Positions 7,929 through 17,513 of a DNA stretch of 64,000 nt are shown here, in pieces. A model generated the notes under the pieces. That model made no database searches. It saw only the letters and a program-made list of their open reading frames with translations, and was not told the origin of the DNA. How positions within the stretch are numbered: the first letter of the stretch is position 1; every line of letters starts with the position of its first letter. The stretch comes from Enterococcus asini ATCC 700915 (lineage in GTDB: Bacteria > Bacillota > Bacilli > Lactobacillales > Enterococcaceae), in the NCBI RefSeq assembly GCF_000407365.1, contig NZ_ASVU01000001.1, positions 1,335,501 to 1,399,500 on the forward strand, given 5' to 3'. The position numbers and the translations under genes were made by a program.

Positions 7929-8873
7929 ATGACGATTGTTCAGTTGCATTATTTGATTACCATTGCCAGCTGTGGTTCGTTAAGCGGAGCCGCCGAGACC
8001 TTGTACGTGTCTCAGCCAACGATTTCCACGGCGATCAAGGAATTGGAAAGTGAGCTTTCTTTGACCATTTTTCACCGGCATTCCAAAGGGGTGACGCTGA
8101 CTCCTGAGGGTGCGGATTTTTTGCGCAGCGCCAAGGAACTCTACTTGCAGTATGAGGACTTGATGTTGGCTTACAAGGACGAGGGTACCCGGAAGCAAAA
8201 GTTTGCGGTCTCCATGCAGCATTATTCCTTTGCGGTAAAGGCCTTTGTGGAGTTGGCTAAGTCCTTTGATATGTCCCGCTACGAGTTTGCCATTCGGGAG
8301 ACTCAGACCAGAGAAGTCATTAGCGATGTGCGGGATTTAAAGAGTGAGCTAGGGATTTTGTATTTGTCCGAGGCCAATCACAAGCCTATGAAAAAGCTGT
8401 TGCAAAGCGCCAATCTGCGCTTTTATCCATTGATTCAATGCCAGGCGTACGTCTATTTGTGGCGGGAGCATCCTTTAGCTCAGCAGCCGGCGATTTCCTT
8501 TGAGGAGTTGGCGGACTATCCTTGTTTGGCCTTCGAGCAAGGGGATGACAGTGCGTTTTATTTGGCGGAGGAGATTTTGTCCACCAACGAGTATCCCCAG
8601 ATTATTCGGGCCAATGATCGGGCCACCATGTTGAATTTGATGATTGGACTAAACGGCTACACCTTGTGTTCCGGGATTATTTCTCAGGAGTTAAATGGCT
8701 CCGAATATGTGGCGATTCCCTTTGCGGAAAGTCCTGACTGCCCCAACAGCACCATGGAAATCGGTTATATTATGCGGGAGAATATGCAACTGAGCCAAAT
8801 GGGTAAACGTTTTTTGACGGCATTGCGGTCGGAGTTGGGCCTTGAACCAGTAAAAGAGACAATCGGGGAATGA
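7929..8873 (+). CDS. LysR-family transcriptional regulator
   Basis: The 314-residue protein has an N-terminal LysR helix-turn-helix (LHYLITIASCGSLSGAAETLYVSQPTISTAIKELE). The rest is a periplasmic-binding-protein-like effector domain to about residue 300. It is monocistronic, ends at a strong terminator, and lies just upstream of metY on the same strand. In Lactobacillales LysR proteins often control sulfur amino acid genes, so metY is a plausible target, but that is inference from position. The start follows GGGGGAAAGAAG. Confidence 0.9.
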   Translation: MTIVQLHYLITIASCGSLSGAAETLYVSQPTISTAIKELESELSLTIFHRHSKGVTLTPEGADFLRSAKELYLQYEDLMLAYKDEGTRKQKFAVSMQHYSFAVKAFVELAKSFDMSRYEFAIRETQTREVISDVRDLKSELGILYLSEANHKPMKKLLQSANLRFYPLIQCQAYVYLWREHPLAQQPAISFEELADYPCLAFEQGDDSAFYLAEEILSTNEYPQIIRANDRATMLNLMIGLNGYTLCSGIISQELNGSEYVAIPFAESPDCPNSTMEIGYIMRENMQLSQMGKRFLTALRSELGLEPVKETIGE

Positions 8874-8913
8874 CCGCTTTTTCGCTGGTGTCTTTCTAAA
8901 ACTTTATGAGCAA

Positions 8914-8958
8914 CAGAGTCGGTCATAGTTTAAAACTATGGCTGGCTCTGTTTTTTTT
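8914..8958 (+). terminator. Intrinsic terminator after the LysR gene
   Basis: CAGAGTC through ATAGTT pairs with AACTAT through GGCTCTG, followed by eight T. Confidence 0.85.
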
Positions 8959-8961
8959 GTA

Positions 8962-9024
8962 TTGGGCAAAGAAGCTAGTGCTTGTTATGATACGGACAAT
9001 CACCAGACGGATGGAGACGTCTGG
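8962..9024 (+). promoter_or_regulatory. Promoter and short leader hairpin of metY
   Basis: TTGGGC (8962-8967) and TATGAT (8986-8991) are separated by 18 bases and form a plausible sigma-A promoter. The transcript would begin near the perfect hairpin CCAGACG (9003-9009) / CGTCTGG (9018-9024), which sits 7 bases before the ribosome binding site. I see no SAM riboswitch or T-box here. The hairpin may stabilise the mRNA or bind a protein. Confidence 0.5.
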
Positions 9025-9044
9025 CAAATCGAGGAGGAAGACAG

Positions 9045-10352
9045 ATGACCAAAGAAGATTTCAGTAATTGGGGCTTTGAAACCCGCCAACTTCACGTAGG
9101 ACAAGAAACACCGGATGCGGCCACCGGTGCCAGAGCAGTCCCGATTTATGCCTCTAGTTCCTTTGTATTTGATAACACCCAGCACGCTGCTGACCGCTTT
9201 GGCTTACGGGATGCGGGAAATATTTACGGCCGCTTGACCAATCCCACCCAGGAAGTCTTTGAAGCCCGGATTGCTTCTTTGGAAGGCGGGGTTTCCGCAC
9301 TAGCCTTGGCCTCTGGAGCCGCGGCGGTAAGCTATACCATCGAAGCCTTAGCGAAATCTGGGGAACACATTGTGGCGGCTAAGACGATTTACGGGGGCAC
9401 GTACAACCTCTTAGCCCACACCTTGCCGTTAAAAAATAACGTAACCATCACTTTTGCCGACCCGGAACCCGCTGCTTTGGAAGCCGCCATTCAGGACAAC
9501 ACCAAAGCGATTTTCATCGAAAGTTTGGGCAATCCCCACTCCAATGTGGCGGATATTGAGGCAATTGCCGCAGTGGCTCACAAATATCAGATTCCCCTAG
9601 TTGTGGACTCCACCTTTGCGACGCCGTATTTATTGCGACCTTTGGAATACGGAGCGGACATCGTGGTTCACTCGGCGACGAAATTCATCGGCGGTCACGG
9701 CACGGCTATCGGGGGCGTGATTGTGGACGGGGGCCATTTCGACTGGAATGCTAGTGGCAAGTACCCTTGGTTAACCGAGCCAAATCCCAGCTACCATGGA
9801 GTTTCCTTCACCCAAGCGGCCGGGGCGGCGGCTTTTGTTACTTACATTCGCGCTGTACTTTTGCGAGATACCGGCGCTACATTGTCCCCATTTCATGCCT
9901 TTTTATTCCTGCAAGGTTTGGAAACTTTGTCTTTACGGGTGGAGCGCCATGTGGCAAACGCTTTGCAAGTGGTGGACTTTTTGGCCAAGCATCCCCAAGT
10001 GGAAGCCGTGCATCACCCATCACTGGCCACAGAGACCAGTCACGGGCTTTATCAGAAATACTTCCCACAAGGCGGCGGCTCGATTTTCACCTTTGAAATC
10101 AAAGGCGACCAAGCAGACGCCCAAGAATTCATCGACAATTTGGAAATCTTTTCCCTTTTGGCCAATGTGGCAGACGTGAAATCTTTGGTGATTCACCCGG
10201 CCACCACCACCCATAGCCAGTCCACGCCGGAAGAACTAGCCGAACAAGGCATCAAGCCTAATACCATTCGCCTGTCCGTGGGCTTGGAGCGGGTAGAAGA
10301 CTTGTTGGTGGCTTTGGAACGAGCTTTTGCAAAAGTGGGGAGTGGGGTGTAG
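9045..10352 (+). CDS. metY: O-acetylhomoserine/O-acetylserine sulfhydrylase
   Basis: The 435-residue protein belongs to the Cys/Met-metabolism PLP enzymes. It has the N-terminal FETRQLHVGQ, NIYGRLTNPTQEVFE, and the PLP lysine in VVHSATKFIGGHG at about residue 213. The C-terminal NTIRLSVGLERVEDL is also typical. Length and sequence fit MetY, which makes homocysteine from O-acetylhomoserine and sulfide, rather than the shorter cystathionine gamma-synthases. A GAGGAGG site precedes the ATG. It has its own promoter and terminator; the neighbouring LysR gene may control it. Confidence 0.88.
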   Translation: MTKEDFSNWGFETRQLHVGQETPDAATGARAVPIYASSSFVFDNTQHAADRFGLRDAGNIYGRLTNPTQEVFEARIASLEGGVSALALASGAAAVSYTIEALAKSGEHIVAAKTIYGGTYNLLAHTLPLKNNVTITFADPEPAALEAAIQDNTKAIFIESLGNPHSNVADIEAIAAVAHKYQIPLVVDSTFATPYLLRPLEYGADIVVHSATKFIGGHGTAIGGVIVDGGHFDWNASGKYPWLTEPNPSYHGVSFTQAAGAAAFVTYIRAVLLRDTGATLSPFHAFLFLQGLETLSLRVERHVANALQVVDFLAKHPQVEAVHHPSLATETSHGLYQKYFPQGGGSIFTFEIKGDQADAQEFIDNLEIFSLLANVADVKSLVIHPATTTHSQSTPEELAEQGIKPNTIRLSVGLERVEDLLVALERAFAKVGSGV

Positions 10353-10440
10353 GGCACTAGCAATGGTTCGTTAGGCAAAAGCGCCTATCCAATCAAAAAT
10401 GCTTTTCTGTAAATTAGACGTCATTAAATAAGTTTCAAGA

Positions 10441-10486
10441 AACCAGTAACTTCTGCCCCCAAAGCCAGGAAGAAGCTGGTTTTTTT
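10441..10486 (+). terminator. Intrinsic terminator after metY
   Basis: AACCAGTAACTTCT pairs imperfectly with AGGAAGAAGCTGGTT, followed by a T-run. From here to 10770 the AT-rich intergenic DNA shows no gene or clear element. Confidence 0.75.
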
Positions 10487-10778
10487 GTGGGGATTTATGA
10501 GGAAGTTGGAGGAACATTTTGAAAAAAGGGGAGACTTTCAGTTCTCTGAAAAAATAGAAGTGACCATCCGACTGATTTCTGAACTTTCTATCTTTGTAAA
10601 TAAAGTTAACGCATGATAACTCCTAAACGGCTGATCAAATGATGTTATGGTAACTTCATTTTACACGTGGTTGTCATGCAGTTATTTCTGTTGATTCAAT
10701 AGTCGTTTTTTAATGTTATAAAGGATCGATTCTTCTGAAAAATGGCGTTAAAGGTTGTTATAAGAGGGAAATTGTTAG

Positions 10779-10804
10779 GGGAAACGCTTGATTCTTGGTA
10801 TAAT
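10779..10804 (+). promoter_or_regulatory. cre-like box and -10 element before the surface protein gene
   Basis: GGGAAACGCTTGAT (10779-10792) resembles a catabolite-responsive element, and a TATAAT -10 follows at 10799-10804. Its last 13 bases are identical to a box before the PTS gene at 30081. The final two positions depart from the cre consensus, so CcpA binding is a guess. Confidence 0.4.
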
Positions 10805-10840
10805 TAAAATAAAAAGAGAAAAATTAGGGTTTGATTAAAA

Positions 10841-13800
10841 ATGGGCGGTTTTATGAAAAAAATAGTTCTTGGTGGACTTGTAGGGTTGGTGGGTATCGGG
10901 GGAAATATACTTTTCTCACTAGGAGAAAAGCAGGTGGTGGCCGCAGAGAACAATGAAGTAACGGATGAAATCTATGATAATTTTGATTTAGACTTAAATC
11001 CCCCGGAAGCATTTACTGATGAAGATGTTGCAGAAAATGCTCCGCTATCGGGTTATCAGACTTCCTCGCTGTCAGAATTATACGTCAGTTGGATGAATAT
11101 GGATGAGCAACATTTTGAAGGGCGTAGTCGTTTTTTAGAAACACAGCCTGCATCCTTGGAAAAGACAGCAAGCCTGAAACTCGTCAATGAATCACAGTGG
11201 CCCAATGCAAAGGGGCTTGGAGATTGGACTCACGTAGATTTTATGAATGAAAATTTTGAGTATCAATTTAATAATGGAATTAGTTTTAAGGGGGAGAAAG
11301 ATGCGCCACCACTGGTTTTGCAAAATTTTATTGGAGCGGGAAAGTACAACGATATTGAAAACAATCCCCAATACAACGACACCACAGAATATAGTAAGAT
11401 GATGTTTCAGGTTTTTAGACGGAATAAATACACTTCCAATTACAGTTTAGCTAGATATGACGGTGGCGGTGTCAGCCGCCATAAAATTCATTTGGCAGAT
11501 AGTAAAACAACAGCCAAAAAAAATGATATGGAAAATGTGGATAGTGATCGGGTCAGTGGCTTAAATGCCATGACTGCTGGAGATTTTAATGGAGATGGGG
11601 TTGAAGAGGTAGCTGTGTACTTGCCTTCTACCTGTGGCGAAACCGGTCATTATCAAGGACCCACGATTCTTTTTGTGGGTTACAAAAAAGATCGTGGGTT
11701 TGTGGAGTTAACGGAAAAAGATGGCTTGCCACCGATTAAATTGGCCAGCCTCGGAGGGAATAAAGCTCAGAATCTATTTGGCTCCGAAGCAACGGCACTC
11801 GCTTGGAATCAGCTTCCTTTGGTACAATTGACGACTTCTAGTCTGGCAAAAAATCCTCAAGATGGCAAAGATTTTACGACCAATGCGGATGACCTAGTAA
11901 TCAGTCTGTCTGCTTCTCCGGATAGGAATGTAGATGTAGATGTGGAAGGTTCTTGGCTTTCGATTCACAGTATTTACAAGCAAGGTGAAAAGCAAAAGAA
12001 AATGGCAGAAGTCTATGCGACTCAGTTTCACGGTATGCAGTTTACGTCGGCTGAAGAAGGCGACTTAAATGGGGATACTGTAAAAGAACTGCTCGTTGGT
12101 GGAACCAATAAAGATGGCAATAAGAACTTGATTCAATTGATTTCCTATGAAAAAAATTCAGTGGCAAGTAAAGGGAAAGAGTGGGGCTATCAGTCGATCT
12201 TTAATAACTCTGTAGGGGGTGCAAAAGAAATCGCAACCCATACTGTGGGAGACGTCGGGAAAACGAAGAAAATACTGAATCTAAAACAACCGATTCCTTT
12301 AGCTGTAGGTAACTATCATCAGAATACCTTACGTGAATCTGCCTTTATTGGTGGCAGAATTGTAGATATTAATCCAGGAACCTTGGGTGTAGATGAACAA
12401 AAATCCCAAGCAGTTATTTTTAAAGAAGCTAGTTTTATGTCTGATCCAGCAACAGGCCAATTGCAACTAGTTGCCAATCAAAAAGATAGTCAGAATTTAA
12501 CGAATCCTTATATCCGTTCGGCTTATTTTATGCGGATTTCGGCCAAAGAACCTCGGGAACAATTGGTAACCGTTATTGGCAGGAGAGCTAGCAGTATTAG
12601 TGATTCTTTGGGTATTACATTTTCTTGGGAAAAAGATGGGAAAATGCATACCAACTATGAAAATGAATCACTGATTAAAGCTGGTGATCGTAACGGCAAC
12701 GGGACTTTTTTGACCGCTGTCCCAATCGATATAGATGAAGATCAGCTTCAATATAGCTACGAGGGCAAAGAATGCAGTTGGAGTAAGCCGCAAATTGCCG
12801 CAATTGTTCAAGCCAATCCTTATTGGAAAGAACTTTCCCGTCATGCCGATGCTAGTCCCATGGGAACCACGGATTTTGTGATGACCAGTGGCTCTGGTAA
12901 GGGAACGAAGGGAAGCTGGAATGCTGGGGTGAAAGCAGATGCTTCGACGACTGTGGGAATCAAAACTAATTTTATTATTGCGGAAGCAGACTTTTCCATG
13001 AGTATTAATGCGGAGCTCTTGGCTCAATATATAGGGGAAAGCTCCAAAATGCAGACCAAAATTGAATCCCGTAGGTTTAGTTTTCCCGCTGAAGATAGCG
13101 TGGTGATGTTGAGTCAACCCGTTGTGACTTATCGTTATAAATTTATTGTGCCTGATGAGCTGAAAACAAAAGACAGTGATCCTACTGAGGAAGAATTGGT
13201 CATCCCCGTTCAGCATCCAGCAACTTATAGCGGACTATCTTTAAAGAGTTATCATGGAGCCCAAAAGAAGGCCAATGAATTATTAGAGGAAAAGGAACAC
13301 TATCCAGAAATCGATATGAATCAAGTGTTAGGAGTATCTAACTACGAGACAGGGGACCCAACCACTTATCAAAGAATTGGGGGTGAGTCAGCAATCCCTG
13401 TTCAAACAAAAGATAAGAAAAAAACTGCTTTCCATGATGCGAACCAAGAGATTCTTGTGAACAATAATGGAAAGAGCGATCAATATTCACTAAAAATCTC
13501 TAATGAACAAGCCGATTCTCACGGTTTTAATATTCAGCTTGCTCTAGGTGCAAAATTTCATTTTGAATCTCAAGAGGGAATATTTGTGAAGTTCGTCCAA
13601 AAAGTTGATCTTGGCGTTGCCCTCCAAGGTGGCTATAGTCAGTTATGGACGGATATGAGCTTTGATGAAACGGAATTTGATTTTAACTATCCTAGTCTAT
13701 ATAGTCCTGATGAAGCTATCTTCCAAGAAACCACAGTAGGAAAGTCCAAGATTGAAGACTATTTCTTCACTGTTAAACCAGCTGTTTGGCGTACTTCAGT

Positions 13801-15748
13801 AGTGAATAATGGCTTAAGTGAAGCGGAAAAACAAGACCAACTAGATGCCGGCGGAGAAGCCTTAGATGATCATCCCATTGTCTTAGGACACTTGGTGAAA
13901 ACCAATGCTGATAGTGATGTGGACAGCTTTGCGCCCAAACCACCAACAAAATTTCATGTGAAACATGTAGCGACTACAGCAGTTCAATTGGCTTGGACGA
14001 AAGAAGTCGGCCAGCGTCAGGGAACAGAATATGAGCTTTTCCAACAAGTTGGTGACCAGTATAAATTGATTGGGAAGACAAGTGATGACCATTATTCAGT
14101 GGCTGATTTAAAACCAGGCCAAGAATACCGCTTCAAAATTCGTTCAGTATCCTATGATGCTAATAACAATAAAAAATGTAGCCCGTTGCAACCAATTGCT
14201 ACAGAAGCCAACCAATTGGATGGAGCCTTAGTAGTTAAAATATTGACAGATAACAGTGTGATGGAATTAAATGAATTTGAGAATGTTCTAGCATCCGTTG
14301 GGGAAAAATTGGAATTAGTCGGTAGTTTGAAGGATACTAGCGTCACAGATGTTGACTTTGACTGGAATTATTACCAAGAAGCTTCTGATAGTTACAATGG
14401 GAGTTGGGTGGCCATTGAAGAAAAAGCAGCGCCAGATTTAGAGGCGTTACTTCCTTATCAAACAAAAGGAAATTTAACCTTTGAAAAGCTTCGCCAGCTT
14501 GATTCTGGGCGCTATCGCTTAAAGGCTGTGGCAAAGGACAATAGCGATTTTGCTTTCACTAGTCTGAAACTTAATGTGACCGAGGAGGGCCTCCGTAAAG
14601 CTTTGGTAGATCCCAATCAGCCTGTTGTTTCCTTGGAAAATCAAGAGGAAGAACCAGGCCAAGTGATAGCGATTGAAGATGAAAATGAAGGTTATTATCT
14701 GAATAATCGCCAAGAGGTAACTGTAAAAGGACAGCTAAGTAAAGAAGGAACTCATGGAGAGATGGCCTTTTACCTCTATGATGAAGTAGGCCGTGAAGTC
14801 TTACAGACCGAACGGATTCCGGTAATCAATCAGAGTGCCACTTATAAAATTGCTGATTTTCCAGAAGGAGGCGTTAATGTAGTGGCCGTTTACTTTGATG
14901 AAACTACTCCAGATGGCACCGCATCTATTGCCCGACCAGTTTATGATCAAGAGATAACGGAACTATTGTCATTTGAACCAGTTAAAAGTGAAGTAAAAGA
15001 AGTGCAAAATCAAGAAGTGCAGACTTACGCCGTGAATTATCGCTTAAATGGAGGTACCAATCATCCGGATAATCCTACGAGCCAAGATCCCAAAGTAGGT
15101 TTAGATCTACAAGAGCCTATGCGATTAGGTTATAAATTCTTAGGTTGGTATTACCAAGATGAAAATGCTGAATTCACTAAGGACGCTACGGATCGATTAG
15201 TAGGTTATGAAAAAGATCTCGTCTTGGAAGCCAAGTGGGAAATCAAGAACTTTAATATTTTTTATCAGTCAGGATTATGGAAGAATCCGGAAAGCAACCC
15301 GCGCACCTTTACTATTGAACAATTAAAAGTAGCTGCCTTAAAGATTCAACGACCAATCTTTAAAAATCAATTAATCGGGGAATGGTTTGCGGATTTCCAA
15401 ACCACTGAGCGCTTTAAAAACTTAAGTACTGCTCAATTAGGCAATGTGTTCTTGCATACAGAAGAGGTTGCGCTAGATGAGCCCGTTAATCCTGCCGAAC
15501 CAAAACCAGAGCCAGAACCGGAGGCCGTAACGCCAGATGAAAAGGAAAGCAGTGAGCCAGCGGTAAATCCTAACTCGCCAGAAAAAGATAAAGAGTCAGA
15601 GGAGAAAAATCAAGTTGCTGGAACACAAACATCTCGTAAAAATTTACCTAAAACAAATACAGTTGTTGAGAATATGTTGTTGTTAGGAATTGGTTTCATC
15701 TTGTTAGCAGTAGTCTTGTTCTGGAAAAGCAGAAAACAAAAGCAATAA
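10841..15748 (+). CDS. Large secreted, wall-anchored protein with FG-GAP, FN3 and InlB B-repeat modules
   Basis: The 1635-residue protein starts with a signal peptide ending near VVAAENN. Calcium-binding FG-GAP/EF-like loops appear at about 248 (DFNGDGVEEVAV) and 408 (DLNGDTVKELLVGG), with a weaker one at 616 (DRNGNGT). A long beta-rich region without a recognised family follows, then an FN3 domain (about 1030-1125) and an InlB B-type repeat (about 1396-1470, ending LEAKWE). A Pro/Glu-rich spacer, the sortase-type motif LPKTN (1602-1606), a membrane helix and a basic tail end it. The role is probably adhesion or matrix/polymer binding at the surface. The ATG at 10853 (MKKIVLGG) is an equally good start; neither has a strong site. 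It is monocistronic, with a terminator after it. Confidence 0.85.
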   Translation: MGGFMKKIVLGGLVGLVGIGGNILFSLGEKQVVAAENNEVTDEIYDNFDLDLNPPEAFTDEDVAENAPLSGYQTSSLSELYVSWMNMDEQHFEGRSRFLETQPASLEKTASLKLVNESQWPNAKGLGDWTHVDFMNENFEYQFNNGISFKGEKDAPPLVLQNFIGAGKYNDIENNPQYNDTTEYSKMMFQVFRRNKYTSNYSLARYDGGGVSRHKIHLADSKTTAKKNDMENVDSDRVSGLNAMTAGDFNGDGVEEVAVYLPSTCGETGHYQGPTILFVGYKKDRGFVELTEKDGLPPIKLASLGGNKAQNLFGSEATALAWNQLPLVQLTTSSLAKNPQDGKDFTTNADDLVISLSASPDRNVDVDVEGSWLSIHSIYKQGEKQKKMAEVYATQFHGMQFTSAEEGDLNGDTVKELLVGGTNKDGNKNLIQLISYEKNSVASKGKEWGYQSIFNNSVGGAKEIATHTVGDVGKTKKILNLKQPIPLAVGNYHQNTLRESAFIGGRIVDINPGTLGVDEQKSQAVIFKEASFMSDPATGQLQLVANQKDSQNLTNPYIRSAYFMRISAKEPREQLVTVIGRRASSISDSLGITFSWEKDGKMHTNYENESLIKAGDRNGNGTFLTAVPIDIDEDQLQYSYEGKECSWSKPQIAAIVQANPYWKELSRHADASPMGTTDFVMTSGSGKGTKGSWNAGVKADASTTVGIKTNFIIAEADFSMSINAELLAQYIGESSKMQTKIESRRFSFPAEDSVVMLSQPVVTYRYKFIVPDELKTKDSDPTEEELVIPVQHPATYSGLSLKSYHGAQKKANELLEEKEHYPEIDMNQVLGVSNYETGDPTTYQRIGGESAIPVQTKDKKKTAFHDANQEILVNNNGKSDQYSLKISNEQADSHGFNIQLALGAKFHFESQEGIFVKFVQKVDLGVALQGGYSQLWTDMSFDETEFDFNYPSLYSPDEAIFQETTVGKSKIEDYFFTVKPAVWRTSVVNNGLSEAEKQDQLDAGGEALDDHPIVLGHLVKTNADSDVDSFAPKPPTKFHVKHVATTAVQLAWTKEVGQRQGTEYELFQQVGDQYKLIGKTSDDHYSVADLKPGQEYRFKIRSVSYDANNNKKCSPLQPIATEANQLDGALVVKILTDNSVMELNEFENVLASVGEKLELVGSLKDTSVTDVDFDWNYYQEASDSYNGSWVAIEEKAAPDLEALLPYQTKGNLTFEKLRQLDSGRYRLKAVAKDNSDFAFTSLKLNVTEEGLRKALVDPNQPVVSLENQEEEPGQVIAIEDENEGYYLNNRQEVTVKGQLSKEGTHGEMAFYLYDEVGREVLQTERIPVINQSATYKIADFPEGGVNVVAVYFDETTPDGTASIARPVYDQEITELLSFEPVKSEVKEVQNQEVQTYAVNYRLNGGTNHPDNPTSQDPKVGLDLQEPMRLGYKFLGWYYQDENAEFTKDATDRLVGYEKDLVLEAKWEIKNFNIFYQSGLWKNPESNPRTFTIEQLKVAALKIQRPIFKNQLIGEWFADFQTTERFKNLSTAQLGNVFLHTEEVALDEPVNPAEPKPEPEPEAVTPDEKESSEPAVNPNSPEKDKESEEKNQVAGTQTSRKNLPKTNTVVENMLLLGIGFILLAVVLFWKSRKQKQ

Positions 15749-15826
15749 GTAACAAGAATTTTTACTGTGGTAAAAAGATTAATTGTAGTTAGACGTTAGA
15801 AAATTTATATCAGTAGGTAGGCTGTT

Positions 15827-15863
15827 AGGTTGCTTGGCATTTTTTGTGCTGAGCAACCTTTTT
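15827..15863 (+). terminator. Intrinsic terminator after the surface protein gene
   Basis: AGGTTGC and GCAACCT close a hairpin followed by a short T-run. The DNA between here and the T-box promoter at 16028 holds no gene. It contains nested inverted repeats (GGGGGGA/TCCCCCC and ACACCT/AGGTGT between 15894 and 15976) of unknown meaning. Confidence 0.75.
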
Positions 15864-16027
15864 GTATCTTATGATGAAAGCAATACTATTTAAGGGGGGA
15901 AACACCTCAGTTAGTTACTTCACTTGTTCAAAAGGTGTCTACTTTTTAAAATCGTTCACACAGAGCATGTCCCCCCCTATAGCCAAATCCTATAACCACT
16001 CATAAAAAAACACTATTGGCGGATTCA

Positions 16028-16057
16028 TTGCCTCCCAAGGGGTCCCCATGCTATAGT
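16028..16057 (+). promoter_or_regulatory. Promoter of the T-box/metNIQ transcript
   Basis: TTGCCT (16028-16033) and TATAGT (16052-16057) are separated by 18 bases. The predicted start near 16064 is about 65 bases before the T-box core. Confidence 0.55.
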
Positions 16058-16129
16058 GACTTTACTGAAAAGCACCAATGAAAAACAGAATATTTTCACT
16101 GTGACGTGGAAAGTATGAAAAACAAACTT

Positions 16130-16367
16130 TCAACAGAGAGCTTCGATTGCTGAGAAGAAGCAAAGGGAATTTTTCAGAAAATGGCCACCGAGTGATTTGC
16201 TCCGAGCGTTTTTGCGTAAGGCGGCAACGGGTGCACCCGATAGCGTGCTAGAGTATGGTAGTACTTGAAGAGGAGTTGCGTGTGAATGCAGCTCAAACTG
16301 AGGTGGTAACACGCAAAAAAGCGTCCTCAAGCAGATGAATTTTCGTCTGCTTGAGGATGCTTTTTTT
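16130..16367 (+). ncRNA. T-box leader, probably methionine-specific
   Basis: The leader has an AGAGAG Stem I start (16135-16140) and an internal AGGGAA. A candidate AUG specifier lies at 16181-16183 in the expected 3' side of Stem I. The T-box sequence AGGTGGTAACACG at 16301-16313 matches the family consensus AGGGUGGNACCGCG apart from a few bases. It is followed by a strong terminator hairpin (16321-16360) with seven T. T-box RNAs bind uncharged tRNA and then form an antiterminator. The Met specificity is inferred from the AUG and the downstream methionine transporter. Confidence 0.88.
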
Positions 16368-16404
16368 ATTGAAGCACAAGCATCTGCAAAAAGGAGGGAA
16401 CGAC

Positions 16405-17472
16405 ATGATTGAATTACAAGAGGTGTCCGTAGTATTTCCACAAAAAGGTGGGGCGCTGACAGCGGTCCAAAAGGTCAATCTACAGGTGGAAAAAGGCGAT
16501 ATCTTTGGCATCGTAGGCTATTCTGGCGCCGGTAAGAGTACCTTGGTGCGAGTGATGAATTTATTGCAGCGGCCTAGTTCCGGCAAGGTTTGGGTGGCGG
16601 GCACCGAGCTGACCGCCCTTTCGGAAAAAAAACTGCGAGAAAAGCGCAAGGGCATCGGGATGATTTTCCAGCATTTTAATCTGATGGATAGTCGCACGGT
16701 TTTTGACAATGTGGACTTTTCCTTAAAATATACGGGCAAAAGTAAGGCAGCACGACAGCAAAAGGTGACGGAGCTTTTGGATTTGGTGGGGTTAGCCGAC
16801 AAGGAGCTAGCTTATCCTAGTCAGCTTTCCGGGGGACAAAAGCAGCGGGTAGCCATCGCTCGGGCGCTGGCCAATGATCCGGCGATTCTTCTGTGCGACG
16901 AGGCCACTAGCGCTTTGGACCCGAAGACGACCTTGCAAATCTTGGCTTTACTCAAACGGCTGAATCAAGAGCTAGGCTTGACGATTGTTTTGATTACTCA
17001 TGAGATGCAAATCGTCAAAGAAATTTGCAACAAAGTAGCGGTGATGGAAAAAGGGCGGATTCTCGAAGTTGGCAACAGCGTCCAGATTTTCAGCCAACCT
17101 AAAGAAGCTTTGACTCAAGACTTTATCCGCACGGCGACGCACTTGGATCAAGCTTTAGAGACGATTTTTAGTCAGCCGACACTAGCAAAGCTGGCGAGTA
17201 ATCAATGGCTAGTGGAGCTTTCCTACGTGGGAGAGCAGACCAATGAGCCTTTGATTGCCCAGCTGTATAGCCGCTACCAAGTGACGACGAATATCCTTTA
17301 CGGCAACGTGGAGTTTCTGCAAAATACGCCGATTGGTAGCCTAATTGTGATTCTTTCAGGGGAGCTTCATCAGCGGCAACAGGCCTTGCGTCATTTGCAG
17401 CAACAAGGGGTTAGCGTACAAGTCTTGCAAGAAGCTGGGGTAGCGCCCCTCGCCACGGAAGCTTCTGCCTAA
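16405..17472 (+). CDS. metN: Methionine ABC transporter ATP-binding protein
   Basis: The 355-residue protein has Walker A (GYSGAGKST, near residue 41), the signature LSGGQKQRVAIARAL, and Walker B (ILLCDEATSALD). A C-terminal NIL domain (about 270-345) typical of MetN senses methionine. It energises import of D/L-methionine with MetI and MetQ. The ATG at 16405 follows AAAGGAGGGAACGAC. It is the first gene of a T-box-controlled unit with metI 41 bases downstream. Confidence 0.94.
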   Translation: MIELQEVSVVFPQKGGALTAVQKVNLQVEKGDIFGIVGYSGAGKSTLVRVMNLLQRPSSGKVWVAGTELTALSEKKLREKRKGIGMIFQHFNLMDSRTVFDNVDFSLKYTGKSKAARQQKVTELLDLVGLADKELAYPSQLSGGQKQRVAIARALANDPAILLCDEATSALDPKTTLQILALLKRLNQELGLTIVLITHEMQIVKEICNKVAVMEKGRILEVGNSVQIFSQPKEALTQDFIRTATHLDQALETIFSQPTLAKLASNQWLVELSYVGEQTNEPLIAQLYSRYQVTTNILYGNVEFLQNTPIGSLIVILSGELHQRQQALRHLQQQGVSVQVLQEAGVAPLATEASA

Positions 17473-17513
17473 GATTTCTCAATCGCTACTACACAATCAA
17501 AGGAGGTTATTTT

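Noticed and set aside
12668-13216. Antisense frame of 182 codons inside the surface protein gene
   Set aside because: It overlaps a well-supported gene, has no ribosome site and shows no domain.
16130-16441. Minus-strand frame in the T-box leader
   Set aside because: It lies across a conserved RNA leader and the metN start and shows no family features.
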